Source: Papilionanthe hookeriana x Papilionanthe teres
Lineage: Eukaryota > Streptophyta > Magnoliopsida > Asparagales > Orchidaceae
Direction of reading: 5' to 3'
Length of the DNA stretch: 64,000 nucleotides
NCBI GenBank assembly: GCA_022702705.1
Contig: CM040422.1
Location: forward strand, 41,377,270-41,441,269
The notes beneath the pieces were generated by a model that was not told where the DNA came from, did no database searches, and saw only the letters and a program-made list of their open reading frames with translations. Position 1 is the stretch's first letter, and each line of letters starts with the position of its first letter. Positions 21,672 through 33,909 of the stretch are shown here, one piece after another. The translations under genes and the position numbers were made by a program.

Positions 21672-22180
21672 GTAGTTCCTCTCTCCATTTTTAATCAGAT
21701 AGTTCTGCTTTCAAAAATCGGTAATGCATCCATGTCCCTAATGGATCAAGCTACCCTTCTTTCCGTTGGAATAATATGTTCATTTCTACCTTGAACAAGT
21801 ATAGCCAACATTCTCTTGGATTTAGGAGCCACTGTTTAGACACCCCTAAACAGAGAGGTTCTGAGATCCTTTTACCTCATTTCTGAGGTGGGGTGGACCC
21901 CCAATAGGTGTTAGTTTAGGAGTGATCCTTCGAGTCGAGAAGTCTTGCATAAGACTTTCTTTTCCCTTCCAATTCTGAATCAGATTCTTTACCTTTTCTA
22001 CACCTTTGAACATTCTGTTCCTAATAAACAAACCCTCTAATGAATGACTCTTTTAACAAATAACTCCTTCTTATAAATACATGAACGAGAATGTGTTCGG
22101 ACTCCTTTCGATTCCTTTCTTTTCGTCCTGATGAGAAGAAGCATAACTTGGGACTGACAATCAGAATCTACCTTGCAGAA
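21672..22180 (+). other. 5' leader between PBS and ORF1
   Basis: About 510 nt without a supported ORF, homologous to 33910-34427 (minus strand) in the nested element. It contains two small hairpins: GTTTAG/CTAAAC near 21835 and ACCTCA/TGAGGT at 21874-21889. The segment at 21894-21911 is the exact reverse complement of 50049-50066 beside the 3' LTR. The leader ends with CTTGCAG two bases before the ORF1 ATG, which resembles a splice acceptor. Packaging or dimerisation signals are expected here by analogy with other retroelements. Confidence 0.5.
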
Positions 22181-23434
22181 ATGGAAGCCCCAAAGCTGAT
22201 TTTCTCCTTCACCAATGGACTAGACTTCGCTGTTTACAAGGATGAGCTGCCCGACAATGGATCATCTGGTTTGGACAAGGATTCGAGAACACAAATGTTA
22301 AGATCACTGACGTTACCCTTTTCGCACTGACAGACAAAGTATCTGAAATTGAAAGACCTTTGATCGAGTTCAACCTTAAGTCAACTCAAGAGTTTCCTCC
22401 CCTACAAAAGATTCCAACTGAGAGGAGTACTGCTGTTCACAGAAGGACTGTTGTTGCTACCCCCACTGGTCTAGTTGTCTCCGTACCTACCCCGGCTTCT
22501 GCTAAACTAAAGGGAAAGGAAATTCGTAACTATGATGAACCTGTTACCGTGGAGGGTACAGAACTTCCTGTGAAACCTTCTGTTTTTGAAATCGGGTCTA
22601 GCTCGAGAATTACATTGCTGACACGGACTCAGAGAAGGAACAGAAGTAGATGGATTGCTAGAGAAGCCAGAGCTACTGAAGTTTCTTTCCTAGAAGAAAT
22701 CCCAGAACTACCCGAGTATACACTGCTGCCTGAATACATACCACTTTTGGGAGGAAGCAGGTTCCATCCCCTCTCCGCCGCAGAGGATGAAGAAAATGTC
22801 CGTAAGATTGCTGCCGCATTGCCTCAGCCCGTATATTACAACGACGACCGTAAGAAAAGGGCTAGAATTACACCATTTGCTCGACTGCAAACCTTGATAG
22901 AGAAGTTAGCGAAGAAAGAAAAATGCCCTGTATCAGAAATTTTAAGAAGGATAGGGTGGGTGCCAGCCAAGTCCCGTCTTGGGCCGCGAGTAGAACCTGC
23001 TATCGCTGCGGAAAAGCCGAATAAGAGAATGAAAGCTAGTCCGCCCGTCGTTGTTTCGGGACTACAAATTAGGGAGGATACCACCTTCCGAGCATTTGGG
23101 CGACGGACCATCCGGTCCCGACACCTTCGGCTGCTAGAAGGATGGTATGGCGTCCCACTACCGGACAATTAAGATTAAAACAACAACCCGAGAAAGAAAG
23201 TCTTGTCAGGAGACTTGAGTCCGAAGAAAGTGCTACCGCAGTAAAGGGGACTCATGAGAAGGAAACCTGACAGTTATCACTTGAAAACTGCAAGGATGTA
23301 CAGAGAAGACCACTAGAAGATGCTATGGAAAAGCTAAGAACTGATATTCGGCGATTAGCAAGGGAAAGAGAAGAGAAATTTGGAGATGAAGTTGACTCGT
23401 CAGAGTTCATGGATGATAAATATGCAAAAATTAA
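22181..23434 (+). pseudogene. ORF1 upstream of gag (Ogre-type extra ORF)
   Basis: ATG 22181 opens with MEAPKLIFSF and the pattern G-L-D-F-A-V-Y-K-D-E-L. A one-base frameshift near 22262 moves the frame, after which 270 residues are open (22360-23172). That part is basic and proline-rich, with a doubled PEY motif (LPEYTLLPEYIPLL) and a TPFARLQTLIEKLAKKEKCPVSEILRRIGW segment split over helical stretches. A charged, probably coiled-coil tail (MEKLRTDIRRLAREREEKFG) leads into the gag start. An ORF before gag is a known Ogre feature with no established function. I recognise no enzymatic motif. The N-terminal ~45 residues are related to the AlkB-type ORFs. The nested element carries a fragment on the minus strand (33342-33909). 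Confidence 0.7.
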
Positions 23435-23435
23435 C

Positions 23436-24812
23436 ATGGTTAAAACACGAGCTTCGTCAGCTTCACAAGGTGCCCCTGCAGCCGCAGAAAGAGAGGATCC
23501 AGAAGTAATGAGGAGGCAGCTTCAAGAGAAAGATGATACGATCGCCCAAATGGCAAAAAGGATGGAAGAGATGGCTGTAGCCCTAGACACTCTCCAGAGT
23601 CAGGTTTAACCCCAAAAAGAAACACCCCGTAAGTCATTCACATTGTAGACGGAGGAGAGGAGATTACATCCGTCAATGGGGATGATCAATTAAAAAAGAA
23701 TGCAACACAAAGCATGATTCCAGAAAAGGATATTAAGAGCATAGTGGAACAACAAGTGCGAGACGCCTTGGCACAATCAAAGAGCGGGACATCCATTCGG
23801 ACGGGTAGACCTTACCCTGAAGAATTCGACATTGTCCAATATCCAAAAGGCTTTGTACCACCTCTATTCAAGACCTTTAATGGAACCGGAAACCCTCTGC
23901 AGCATTTTTCACATTTTCGTGCCAGTTGTTGCAATGCCGGCGGAAGTCATGCCTTACTCTTCAGACAATTTGTCAGCAGCCTATCAGGGATCGCCTTTGA
24001 TTGGTATGCAGAATTACCGAACGGTTCGGTGAAGACATTTCAGAACTAGAGAACCTCTTCATCAAGAGATTTGCCAGAGCTCAGCACCACATCACTATAG
24101 GTGATTTAGTGGTAGAGAAGCAGAAACCCAACGAAACCTTGGTGGACTACATACTTCGATTGATGAACCTAAGTATGAAGTGTGAGCCACAACTACAAGA
24201 ACAACATGCAGTCGGCATTTTACTTAAGAGCATTCATGGCCCGATAGCACTTCTCCTCAAGGGATTTACTATTAAGACTTTCGAGAAGTTGTTAAGCGAG
24301 GCCGGAAGCTTGCAAGAGGAGGCGAAGCAATTAAGTTTCACCGACAAAACGAACAAACGAAGCCCGTGAAAACTTTTGAAAAGAAGTCCGGGATCGTTGC
24401 GGCGAGTCGATAAAGGCAAGCAACCGATACAAATATCGTCGAACGGCCGCGAGCAACCTCGATAGAATTACCGAGCAAGCTCGACCCGGCTATCGAGTCA
24501 TCTCGACGAGTATGAACAACCGCCTCGTCCGCAACGTACGTTAAGGGAGCTTCGAGCGAGGAGTATCCGTTCAAGAATGAGGCAGTGCCGAAAATGTTCC
24601 ACAGTCTGATGAAGACTCCAGATTTCCAACTGCCAGAGCCTAAGAGACCAGAAGAAGTCGACAAGAAAGGCCATCCCAACTTTTGCCCTTACCACCGGAT
24701 GCTTGGGCATAAGATAGAAGATTGTATTACCTTCAAAAGTTGGCTCAACGACAATCTTTGGAAAGGGAACTTAACGATCCCGAAGGAGTACATGAAGGAA
24801 CCCCAGAAATGA
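23436..24812 (+). pseudogene. gag: gag (capsid and nucleocapsid-like) of the giant element
   Basis: The likely start is ATG 23436 (MVKTRASSASQG). A coiled-coil stretch follows (RRQLQEKDDTIAQMAKRMEE). The capsid-like region has YPKGFVPPLFKTFNGTGNP, RQFVSSLSGIAFDWY, then in a shifted frame ENLFIKRFARAQHHITIGDL and ETLVDYILRLMNLS, as in Tat-lineage Gag. The final segment has a Cys/His motif C-P-Y-H-x4-G-H-x4-C (near 24684-24725), a nucleocapsid-like knuckle. Gag would build the virus-like particle and bind genomic RNA. Breaks: a stop near 23610, a one-base loss near 24040, and frameshifts in the CG-enriched stretch 24370-24580. No intact ORF remains. Confidence 0.8.
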
Positions 24813-26103
24813 GGTTCCATCAATGTTATCTCGCCGGATCTCATTGTTACGATAGATCCCTATGCGACTAATGATGGATGGACTACCGCTTGGACAAAGT
24901 CTTCGAAGAAGATTTTGGATCACATCCAAACCGCTTCGGTGCGAGCCTCAATTCAGAGTTTGAAACCTATCAAGTCGGCACTATCACTTGCGATAGAAGA
25001 ACCACCTCAACAGGAGACGATTGAAGAGAAGAAGAAAATAGACGAAGAAGAGAAGACCGAGGCTCTTAAGGCTAGACTAGGGGCTGCTTATCCTAGGATA
25101 GTTGTTTCCAATTCGAGAGAGAAATCTCTCGAACCTCTGACTCTGTATGATTATTTGCTCACTCCGGTGGGATCTTATAATGATAAGGGTTATGGCGTTG
25201 GCTACGTTTTGACTGTTTCTAATGATTACGTAACTAGCGACAATCCGGACATCGATTCCGATATAAGTAACAATTCTCAAATCATACACAATCTCGACGA
25301 TCACAATGATGAAGAAGACATCCGCCAAGGAGGCTATGAGAGTTCAACAAGCAATGAATCTATTTGCGAGTTTCGAGGAGCTCCGATCATAATAGAGTTA
25401 GAGCCTTCGTACTCCAAAGCTAATCCGAAGAACTCGTCATTCCGATTCAAGAGGAGACACTAGCAAACTCAATACTAGATTCAGAAGAAATCACATAAGT
25501 CAACTTGAGAAGTGGAAGAGTTCTACCTCCGATGAAATTTCACATAATTGATTCAGAAACGTCATTCAATGCTCTACTGGGCCGACCATGGATACATGAA
25601 ACCAGGACGGTACCATCATCCCTACACCAGTGCATCAAATACTACGATGGAGGGGAACAGTGCATCAAAGGTGACTTACAACCATTCTCCGTACATGAAA
25701 TTGGAATCCATGAAGATGCAGCTTATTATGAACCTCCGAAGAAAACAATTTTCTCCGGAGATACCATAACGAATGAAGCAAAGGAAATTCGGGATGACGA
25801 AGAACCCGAAGTTCTAGTCCAACGAGCCACTCACCACTCCCTTACGGCGAGATGGTGAAGGTTTCTCCACAACTCTCATCCGAGGTCGAGGCCGGGGACG
25901 AGGTCGTGGCAAAGACGTTAGGACAGTTTGACAGACAAAACCAGCCATCAATGTTGATTGGGAAGACAGTTCTGAAGAAGAAAAAGAGATCATACAAGAA
26001 GCAGCGACAATTAGTCGGAAGAAGCCGCAATTCAGGATCCCTCTCGAAGATGAAAAGAATGAATAATATAAATCGATGTATGAGAAGATTAACCACTATG
26101 TAC
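24813..26103 (+). pseudogene. Gag-protease linker and protease C-terminal remnant of the giant element
   Basis: An open stretch of 182 residues (24915-25463) encodes an acidic linker (PPQQETIEEKKKIDEEEKTE, later DNPDIDSDISNN) without a recognised domain. After a stop, a second stretch starts LRSGRVLPP and passes straight into MKFHIIDSETSFNALLGRPW, which normally follows the retropepsin core. The catalytic core (D-x-G-A-S to ALGSI, present at 3644-3790 in the older element) is therefore deleted here, and this copy has no protease. An RGRGRGRGRG tract (near 25880-25905) and an acidic segment (VDWEDSSEEEKE) follow. The frame reaches the TGTAC duplication at 26099-26103 where the minus-strand element inserted; it resumes at 41851. 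Confidence 0.7.
26099..26103 (+). repeat. Target-site duplication TGTAC, left copy
   Basis: TGTAC precedes the nested element's terminus TGTCGACA at 26104 and recurs at 41851-41855 directly after its other terminus (GGTCAACA). Joining the host sequence across one TGTAC restores the alignment with the older element at 4384-4395. Confidence 0.9.
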
Positions 26104-29100
26104 TGTCGACATATTTTTAGGTTGTGTTGTATTTTGAAAAGGGGTCGCCTACAGAAATTGTCGGCGAATTTTTAATTTAATTTAAATAAATAATTTGAAA
26201 AGTAGTATTTTATTTTGAAAATAATTTTAAATTTGAAAATTTTAAGATATGAAATCAAACTAATCTCACATCCTGAATAGTTTATAAAAACGAGCACCGC
26301 ACCACAAACCGTGTATCTATCCCGAAGAATAGACACACTGCTTGACGATGGGGCTTGATTAAATAAACTAGAAGATTTGCGACATCTGTTTGGTCTGCGA
26401 ACCAATTTTATAAGCCGACAAATTCCCCTGCTTAATATGAAAGCATTAAGTAGGGTTTATATTACTCAGGTTCTTAAAATTCCCTATAAGGGCAAGCCCC
26501 TATAGTTAATTACATCCTAAGTGACGGGAATCACCTAAGAAAACTCTCGATAATAATCAGTAGTTCTGCTCTAAAGAATTTCAAAGTTTATGTTTTCAAA
26601 GGATTGAATTTTGGAATTTCAATAGGGAATGGATCAAATTTGGAACATTTTATTTTGGGAATCCAAAGGAAGAAAGGTAGGAGAAATCACAGATTCAAAG
26701 CAAACTCCGGTAATTTCCCGAATATCCTATTGTTTGGCTTGGATTTAGGAAAGCCCTAATGTTTATCTAGTATTTTGATCTTGCCAATTTTAATTAATTT
26801 GGACTTATATTTGTATGATAAAATCATACAAATAGCCTTGAAGATGTGAGGGTTTATGTCATACCAAACGACTACCTCGGAGTCCTAAGACCGGTTAGGG
26901 CTTAATTTACATGACATGATCATGCAAATGCCTAACGAAGAGTTGAGGATTTATATTGCACTAGAGCAAACTACCTCGAAATCCTATGGATTCGTTGTTT
27001 AATTCTACGAATGTTTAGCCGATGTAGAGTTGTTTTCGTCGACGAAGATGGCCGTGCTTGCCCACCATGCTCCGAGCTCCTTGTTGTTGCAGAGGTTTAG
27101 TTATAGAACTCATAAATCAGGAGATGAGAAAAGTGTTTTGGTTTAGAGAAATTCTTAATTTCCAAGTGTTTTTATGTTTTATTTAAAACAAATCTTAAAG
27201 TTGATTATAACAACACCGGTTAAGATCCCACGGTTCCATCCTTCCGGCATCGTTATTTTTATCGGATTCACTTAGTCCAGATGAATTTTCTAAACTCAAC
27301 TAAATGAGTTCCACACTTTCATTTAGACCGTGGGAAATCCCATTAGCAACACGTAGGTTACATCATCCGAGGTATTCCCGATCATCCAACAAGACATTTT
27401 AATTTAGTTGTAATTGTAGTTTTGTGTTCTGTTTGTGATTAAATTTTGAGTTGTTTTATATTTTGAAATGTTGTGGCGGTGAATTTTATCTTGCAATGAC
27501 TTTTAATTTAGTTTTGGTTTCGGTTTTAGGGACTATCCTAAAGGTGTGGGTTTTCATGCAATGATTGTTTATCATGCAAGATAACTAAGTGCGATGCGAT
27601 TAAATAAATTGCAACAAAATAAAAGCGTACCTGGAGGGTCTTCCCGTCATCCCAAGCTGCACTTAGACACAATTTAGAATATTTAAGCAAGTTCCTAGGT
27701 AAAGCTAAGGGAAGGGTTATGGTTTTCTACCAAATTCCTAATTCTATAGCTAGTCATTTCCTATGACGTCTAGGTTCTTGTGTTTTGGTTTGAGGATGAT
27801 TTTCTTCATCAAAGAACAATTAAGTTCAATTGTTCTTATAAATATCCTATCATATTGAGGAAGTGCTTAAGAAGAATCTTAAACATCTTTTCAATATTGC
27901 TTAGAATTGTTTTAAGTCCAAATGAATTTAATTATACAAATGAATTAATCATCCGGAATTCAAGTTTTGTTGTTATCTTACTCAGTGAACTAGGCCATTT
28001 GAATATCCTATGAGGGAAGTAACATTTCATTTAACGTTCTGTTTAGGAGTTATGACAACAAAAGCTTTCGAGGGCAAATTGATGTTCAAATGGTTTATGA
28101 TTTAATTTCAGTTAACGGGTTTAAATTTGGAATAGTGTTCAAGTTGCTTCATATTTATTTTTTGAATTTCTTTATGTCTTAGGTGATGTTATTGTTAATT
28201 CAATTTAATTTAACTTTAATTTAATTTAATTTGGTTTAGTTTTAATTTTAATTTAATTTAATTTGATTTTAATTTTAACTTCGATTCTATTATTTAATTA
28301 AATTTAATTCAATTCAATTTAATTTGATATGATTTAATTTAATTTAATTTAATTTGATATAATTTAATTTAATTTTATTTTATTTAATTTAATTTAATTT
28401 AATTTAATTTAATTTAAATTTTAGTTTAATTTTATTTTTAATTTTAATCTAATATTTTATTTTTTATGTTTTAAAGATGATTTAATTTTAATTGTTAAAG
28501 TATTAATTTAATTAAAATTTTAAAACGATTTAATTTAAATAATTTAACTTTACTTTTATCTAATGATTAAGTCTTTTAGCATTTTAAATCTTAAATTTGG
28601 ATTATCATTTTAATTAGGAATTAAATATTATTGAGATGATTAATTTAGGGATTCTTAAATTAAAGAACAAATCTCTTCCTAATAATATCCCTATTTTAAT
28701 AATTCCAATTTTATTATTCTTCCAAATTTAATCAATTATTCAATTAAGGTTTATTTCAATTATTTTTAAATCGTTTAGTAGGTTTCTACCCTTTAATTAT
28801 CTAAATTTCAATAATCCAAATCAGATTAGGATCAAATATTTTACTCTTTAATTTTATTAAGCCTAAAATTTTAATTAAGGGTTAAAATTTTAAATACCAC
28901 TTTGCCCTTCAAGCTTAATAATTTCATAACTCACTAAATTGATCTTAAATGAACTTGAAATTTTTATGTGATTTTACTCATATGCCAGTAAAGACATGAG
29001 AGGAGAAACTGTGATTTTTCTGTATTTAATTTATTTATGTAATTATTTTTGGTGGAAAATAGGGATTTCCAAGGAAAATTTAATAATATGACCAAGGGAA

Positions 29101-32100
29101 AGAATCAATTTTTATAATATTCTGATTTTTCTTTGATTTATTAGAATTATTTTAGTGGAAATGCTAAAAAATACATTTTTTTAATTTTAAAATTACCTTA
29201 GGGCTTTAAAATTTAATATCTCATCATATAGAATTAAGAAAAATATGGAGATTGTTCCTAAGTGATTAAAATTCAAAATGTGACATTTTGGTAAATTTTA
29301 TTATTTTTATGATTTTTATTATTTTTTAATTATTAAAATATTAAAATAATACAAAAAAAATCAACTTTTTTAGAAAATTGAAATTTTAATTTTCTTAAAT
29401 TCCCTCGATATCGGAGAGGCTCCAAAACTAATTTGGTGAATTTTTGAAAAGCATTTTGAAAGTTATGAATTTTTAAAGTTCAAATTGACTAAATTGCTTA
29501 ATCAACGCACTTAGTAGGGCTAACCAAGTCCAATTGACTTCAAATTTTTATGGTGGGCTCCTCTGATCCTAAAGGTTAGTGGAGAATTAATTTCAAGTCA
29601 ATTTGATGTATGATTAGCTCTAATTAAATAGGGACCTATTTTGGGTGCTTAAGCCAATTAGGGTTATTTTAAATGAATTAATTCAAAACCTATTTTTCCT
29701 AGGGTCCTCTGGTCATAAGAGACATCACCAAATTTTCCTAGAATTTATTTTACAACATCCTAATTATTGGATTTAAAATACTCAAAACGAGTAACATGAA
29801 TTTGAAAAATCAATAACTTCTCATGGGGATGGCCTCGACTTTGGAAAATTCGGGGAATGCTCCCAAATTCGGAGGCTTCAAAAGCCACTATGGTCTCATG
29901 CCATGGTGAATTTCCTATATGCATGGAGAATTAAAACAATGCGAGAGGGTAAATAAATCATTAAAAATAAAATACTTGATGAAATTAAATGATTTCTTTT
30001 CCACATTATTCTCCTCTGTTCACTGAGCAAGAGGGTATTTTTATTTTATTTTTCTGATTTTTCTACACAAAGTTATGGATTTTTGAAGTTTAGGGAATTA
30101 AATAAATCGGAAAATCCCTATTTTTCTATTTATCCGAGTCGGCGCCGCGTCAACCTTAACATCTCCGAAGTGCCGTGTGGCGCTTTCTGATTTGACGCCG
30201 CCATCCGACACAGCGCTCCAGGAGCCCGCTGTATCGTTCCGTCTCCTCACACGGCGCGATCCTGGCCGTCCCTCCGCGCGTCTATGAAATGAACGGCATC
30301 CATTCATCATCCCCAAGTGCCCTCACCCGAGAGCCGTCCACACTAAAACCCTAAGAACTCACTCATTTCTCAACGGATTTTCGTGTTCTTATGCTCTATG
30401 GATTCGTCTTGAAGAGACAAATACATCTATATGGTGATCATATATTGAAATTAAAGCATTTGAAATGGAGAATCTCCAGAATCTCGAGTTAAAGAATTAG
30501 CTCATACCTTTGCTCAGAGAAGTGTGGCTTCAATTTGAGGGTTGTGTCACCTTCGATTGCGTCCCAGCAAGCTCCAGATGAAGTCTCCTGGTCTGGTGAA
30601 TTGCCTAGCTATGAAAGTGACCACAGCCGATCGAAAGCTTGGAGGCCGGAACAAGCTGGGTGGCTCGGAGATGGGGCTTTCGGTGGGAAACTTCTCCTCT
30701 TGGTCTAGTGAAGGTGTAGGGCCAGTCAATTTGGGGATTGGCTCACTGTAGAGAAGTGTCCTGGTTTTGGACTTGGATTTCAACTCTGAAATTGAGCTCA
30801 TAGAGAGGAAATAGCAGGGGGATTTCAGTGGGTATCAAGTTCTCTATGTGTGGAGAGTGGTCTGGAATGATTTTGGCAGAGTTTCGGCAAGGTTTGTGCA
30901 GCTCTCCTCCATGGCCGTGAGGGGGTCGGGTTTAAATAGAGGTGGCTGGAGAGCCTCACAGGGATGGCCAAGGGTTGGGATCGAGCTACCTTGGGCATGG
31001 GAAGAACAGTCATGGTGGCCATTGGGCATGGGGCAGCTCAGCAAGGGAGAATTCCAATGTTGGGCTCACATGTGAGCTCTCGGGCATGGCGTTTTTCGGC
31101 GGCCTGGTGGCTGGCCGGCCAGTCTCAGGTCACCATCTTGGCCAGTGGGGTCAGGGCTTAGCATTAGTGCAGTCAATTGAGCATGGACATGTGTAAAGCA
31201 CTTGGATCAAAATGGCATAAGGATATGGCTAATCTTGGCTAGGTTTGGTCAACCCATTTGTTTGAGCTGGGTTCACCTCCCCATGGCTAGCCTTGGGCTG
31301 AGAAAATCAGTTAGGCTAGCTGGTCAAAAGGTGGTGATGTCCTTATCCAAGAATATTTGGATTAAATCTTGGTTAAGGGGTATCATGGGTGAGGTTAAAG
31401 ACTTTTTAGGAATTAAGGAAGGCTCTCTCCCCTCTTACCCAATGTGGCATGGGACATGCAAAGAGGCTCTCATGGCTTCCATGTGGCTCATGCATGGCTT
31501 CATGGCTCATCTTTGGCTTGGGAAAAGTTAAGTCAATTTCATGGAAATGGGTTTAAGAAAATTTTGGTATTTTGATGGGAATTTGTATGGGGCTTAATTT
31601 GGAATGGCTTCATGATGAGTTTTAAAACTTAGGGATTAATTTAATTGAAAATATGGTGTAGAGCAATTGTCATATGGGTTTTGGATTGATTTTGGCCCTC
31701 TGGATTTTGGTGGAGATGGGCTTTAGGAAGGTTTCATGTAAGTGGGCTTTTAAGTTTAAGAATGAATTCATGGATGGGAATTTTGTAGAAGTTTGGGCCA
31801 AATAATTGTTGGGTTTGGTTTAGGTATATGTCATGAGTGATTTGAAATGAGTTTGGAATGATTTGGGTTTGAATTGGGTTGGATTTGGGCCTCTTTGGTA
31901 AATGGGCCAATGTAAGTTAAATTGGGCTAACTTGGGCCAATGTTGGGCTAGGTTTGAAATTTATGTAAAATAAATGATGGGAAATATTTATGAGAGTGTT
32001 TCAAAGAGGTTTTGGCTTTGGTTGGGTTTTGATTTTGGGGTTTGGGCTTATTTGGGTTAGGTTTGGGTTTAGGTCAAAATTGGGCTTTTTGGCTTTGGGT

Positions 32101-33341
32101 TGAATTTGAGTGGGGTTTGGGTCTAAATTTTGGGTAAATCATGTTAGTGTTTTGTTTGTGGGGATGTTAAGGAAGGTTTAGAAATGATTTGGGGTTAATT
32201 GGAGTTGAATTGGGTGAGTTTGGGTTAGGTTTGGGTCATGGGTCCAAATTGGGCTTTAAGGCCAAAAGTGAAATTGGATCCAAATGTCAATCAAATTGGA
32301 CTTGTATTAGGTCTAGATTGGTGTTGGGAATGTTGAATTGAAGTTTAGAATTGAATTGGACCAGAATTTGGGTCAATTGGGTAGGTTTGGCTTGACATTG
32401 GGTTCACATAGGGTTAAAATAGGTCAAATTGGTGGTTTTGATAAAAGTAGAGTAAATTAACAAAATTGGCCCTTGGTGTAGTTGAACAAAATGAAATTGG
32501 GAATATTTGGGATTTTCTGGAATTTTATGGGAATTTTCTGAATTTTTGGATTTTTGGGTCAAGAGAGGTATTTTGGGTATTTGGAGGGTATTGGGAGGTA
32601 TTTTTGGAATTTTTGGTATTTTTGGGTATGGATGATCAATTTGAGTAATGTGGGAATGTTTGGGATTGGTTTTGAGGAATTTTGGGTAATTTAGGTGATT
32701 TTGCAAATTTTGGGTAGTTTCAAGGGCTTTGGGTAGGCTAGGCGGGTGTAGGGTCCCGTGGGTCAAAAATTGAAAATTTGGAAAATTGAAGATTTGGTGA
32801 ATGTAAGTGGAATTAGAAAATTGAAGATTGGGTGAATGTAAGTGGAATGAAATCATTTTGGTTGAGCCATGAAGCCATATCAAGCCCACATGAGCCATGA
32901 AGGGACTCATTTGAGGCATTCACTATGTTGTTCCTAACCCTCTTAGCCAAGGGATTAGGGGTTAAGGACCATCCATGTGAATCACCTTCAAGAGTCAGGA
33001 GGTCAAGTTGGGTATAGGTGTATTTTAGGAGGTGTGTGAAAGTGTAGTGTATAAATTTAGTGTGTGTGTGTAAGTCAGCCCTTCACTGAGACCGAGCCAC
33101 CCGAAGGCGATCCTAAGGCCAAAGAGTCCTATAGGAACTCATCCTTTAAACTTCCACATTTGATTTCAACCCTCTAGGTGATTAAGGGTCTACAATCAAA
33201 TTTGTGGAGTTAAGAAGTGGTTTGAATTTCTAAGTGGTGGGTCCCAATTCTTGTCCTCTAGGATAGTTAAAGGAAAAGCCTAAGGCTAGATCCTAAGTGC
33301 TAAAAGAAGAAGAGAAGACCTCATCAAAAATGAGGTCAACA
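26104..33341 (-). repeat. 3' LTR of the nested element (7.24 kb)
   Basis: Read on the minus strand it runs from TGTTGACC (33341) to GTCGACA (26104). It aligns with 34451-41850 along its length except for a ~190-bp deletion near 29097-29103. There the GGAAAG of one flank joins the AATCAAT of the other at a shared AAAG. In the first ~300 bp its differences from the partner LTR are mostly transitions, as expected from deamination of methylated cytosines. It holds the TATA candidate (30931-30938, minus) and the AT-rich repeat (about 28190-28440). Confidence 0.9.
30931..30938 (-). promoter_or_regulatory. Candidate TATA box, nested element 3' LTR
   Basis: TATTTAAA on the minus strand, at the position equivalent to 16614-16621 in the plus-strand LTR and with the same pyrimidine-rich context on its sense strand. 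Confidence 0.45.
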
Positions 33342-33909
33342 AAAGTGGTATGTATTCAGGCAGCGGTATATACTCGGGCAGTTCTGGGATTTCTTCTAGG
33401 AAAGCAACTTCGGCGGCTACCGGCTTCTCTAGCAATCCTTCTACTTCGTTCCTTCTCCGAGTCCGTGTCGGCGATGGAATTCTCGAGCTCGGACCCGATT
33501 TCAAAATAGAAGCTTTCACGGGAAGATCCGTACCCTCCACGGTAACGGGTTCATCATAGTTCCGAATTTCCTTTCCCTTTAGTCGGCAAAGGTCGGGGTA
33601 GGTGCGGAGACAACTAGACCAGGTGGGGGTAGCAACAACGATCCTTCGCGAACAACGAGTACTCCTCTCGATTGGAATCTTTTACAGAGGAGGGAATTCA
33701 TGAGTTGACTTGAGCTTAAACTCAATCAACGGCTTCTCAGTTTCTGGTACTTTTCTTGTGAGTGAAAAGAGAGTGACGTCAGGGATTTTGATGTCGGCAT
33801 CCCCGAATCCTTATCTGAATCAAATAATTCCATTATCAGGCAGTTCGTCCTTGAACACCGCCAGGTCCAGTCCGTTGACGAAGGAGAAGATCAGTTTTGG
33901 GGCTTCCAT
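33342..33909 (-). pseudogene. ORF1 fragment in the nested element, fused to the 3' LTR
   Basis: The minus-strand ATG at 33909 opens with MEAPKLIFSF, two bases after a CTTGCAG acceptor-like site, as in the plus-strand copy. It has stops just after the first 29 residues, and later a readable stretch ending LPEYIPLPEYIPLL at 33342. There the frame runs into the LTR terminus and ends a few codons inside it. It covers roughly the first 190 of about 400 codons. The truncation is the edge of the large internal deletion and not a window effect. Confidence 0.75.

Noticed and set aside
22836..23168. 110-residue minus-strand ORF opposite ORF1
   Set aside because: It is a shadow of the conserved plus-strand ORF1 frame.
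32404..32919. 171-residue ORF on the minus strand inside the nested LTR
   Set aside because: It lies in the C/A-rich tract of the LTR, is made of low-complexity Pro/Lys/Ile/Asn words, and its frame is not conserved in the equivalent tracts at 14790 and 50620.
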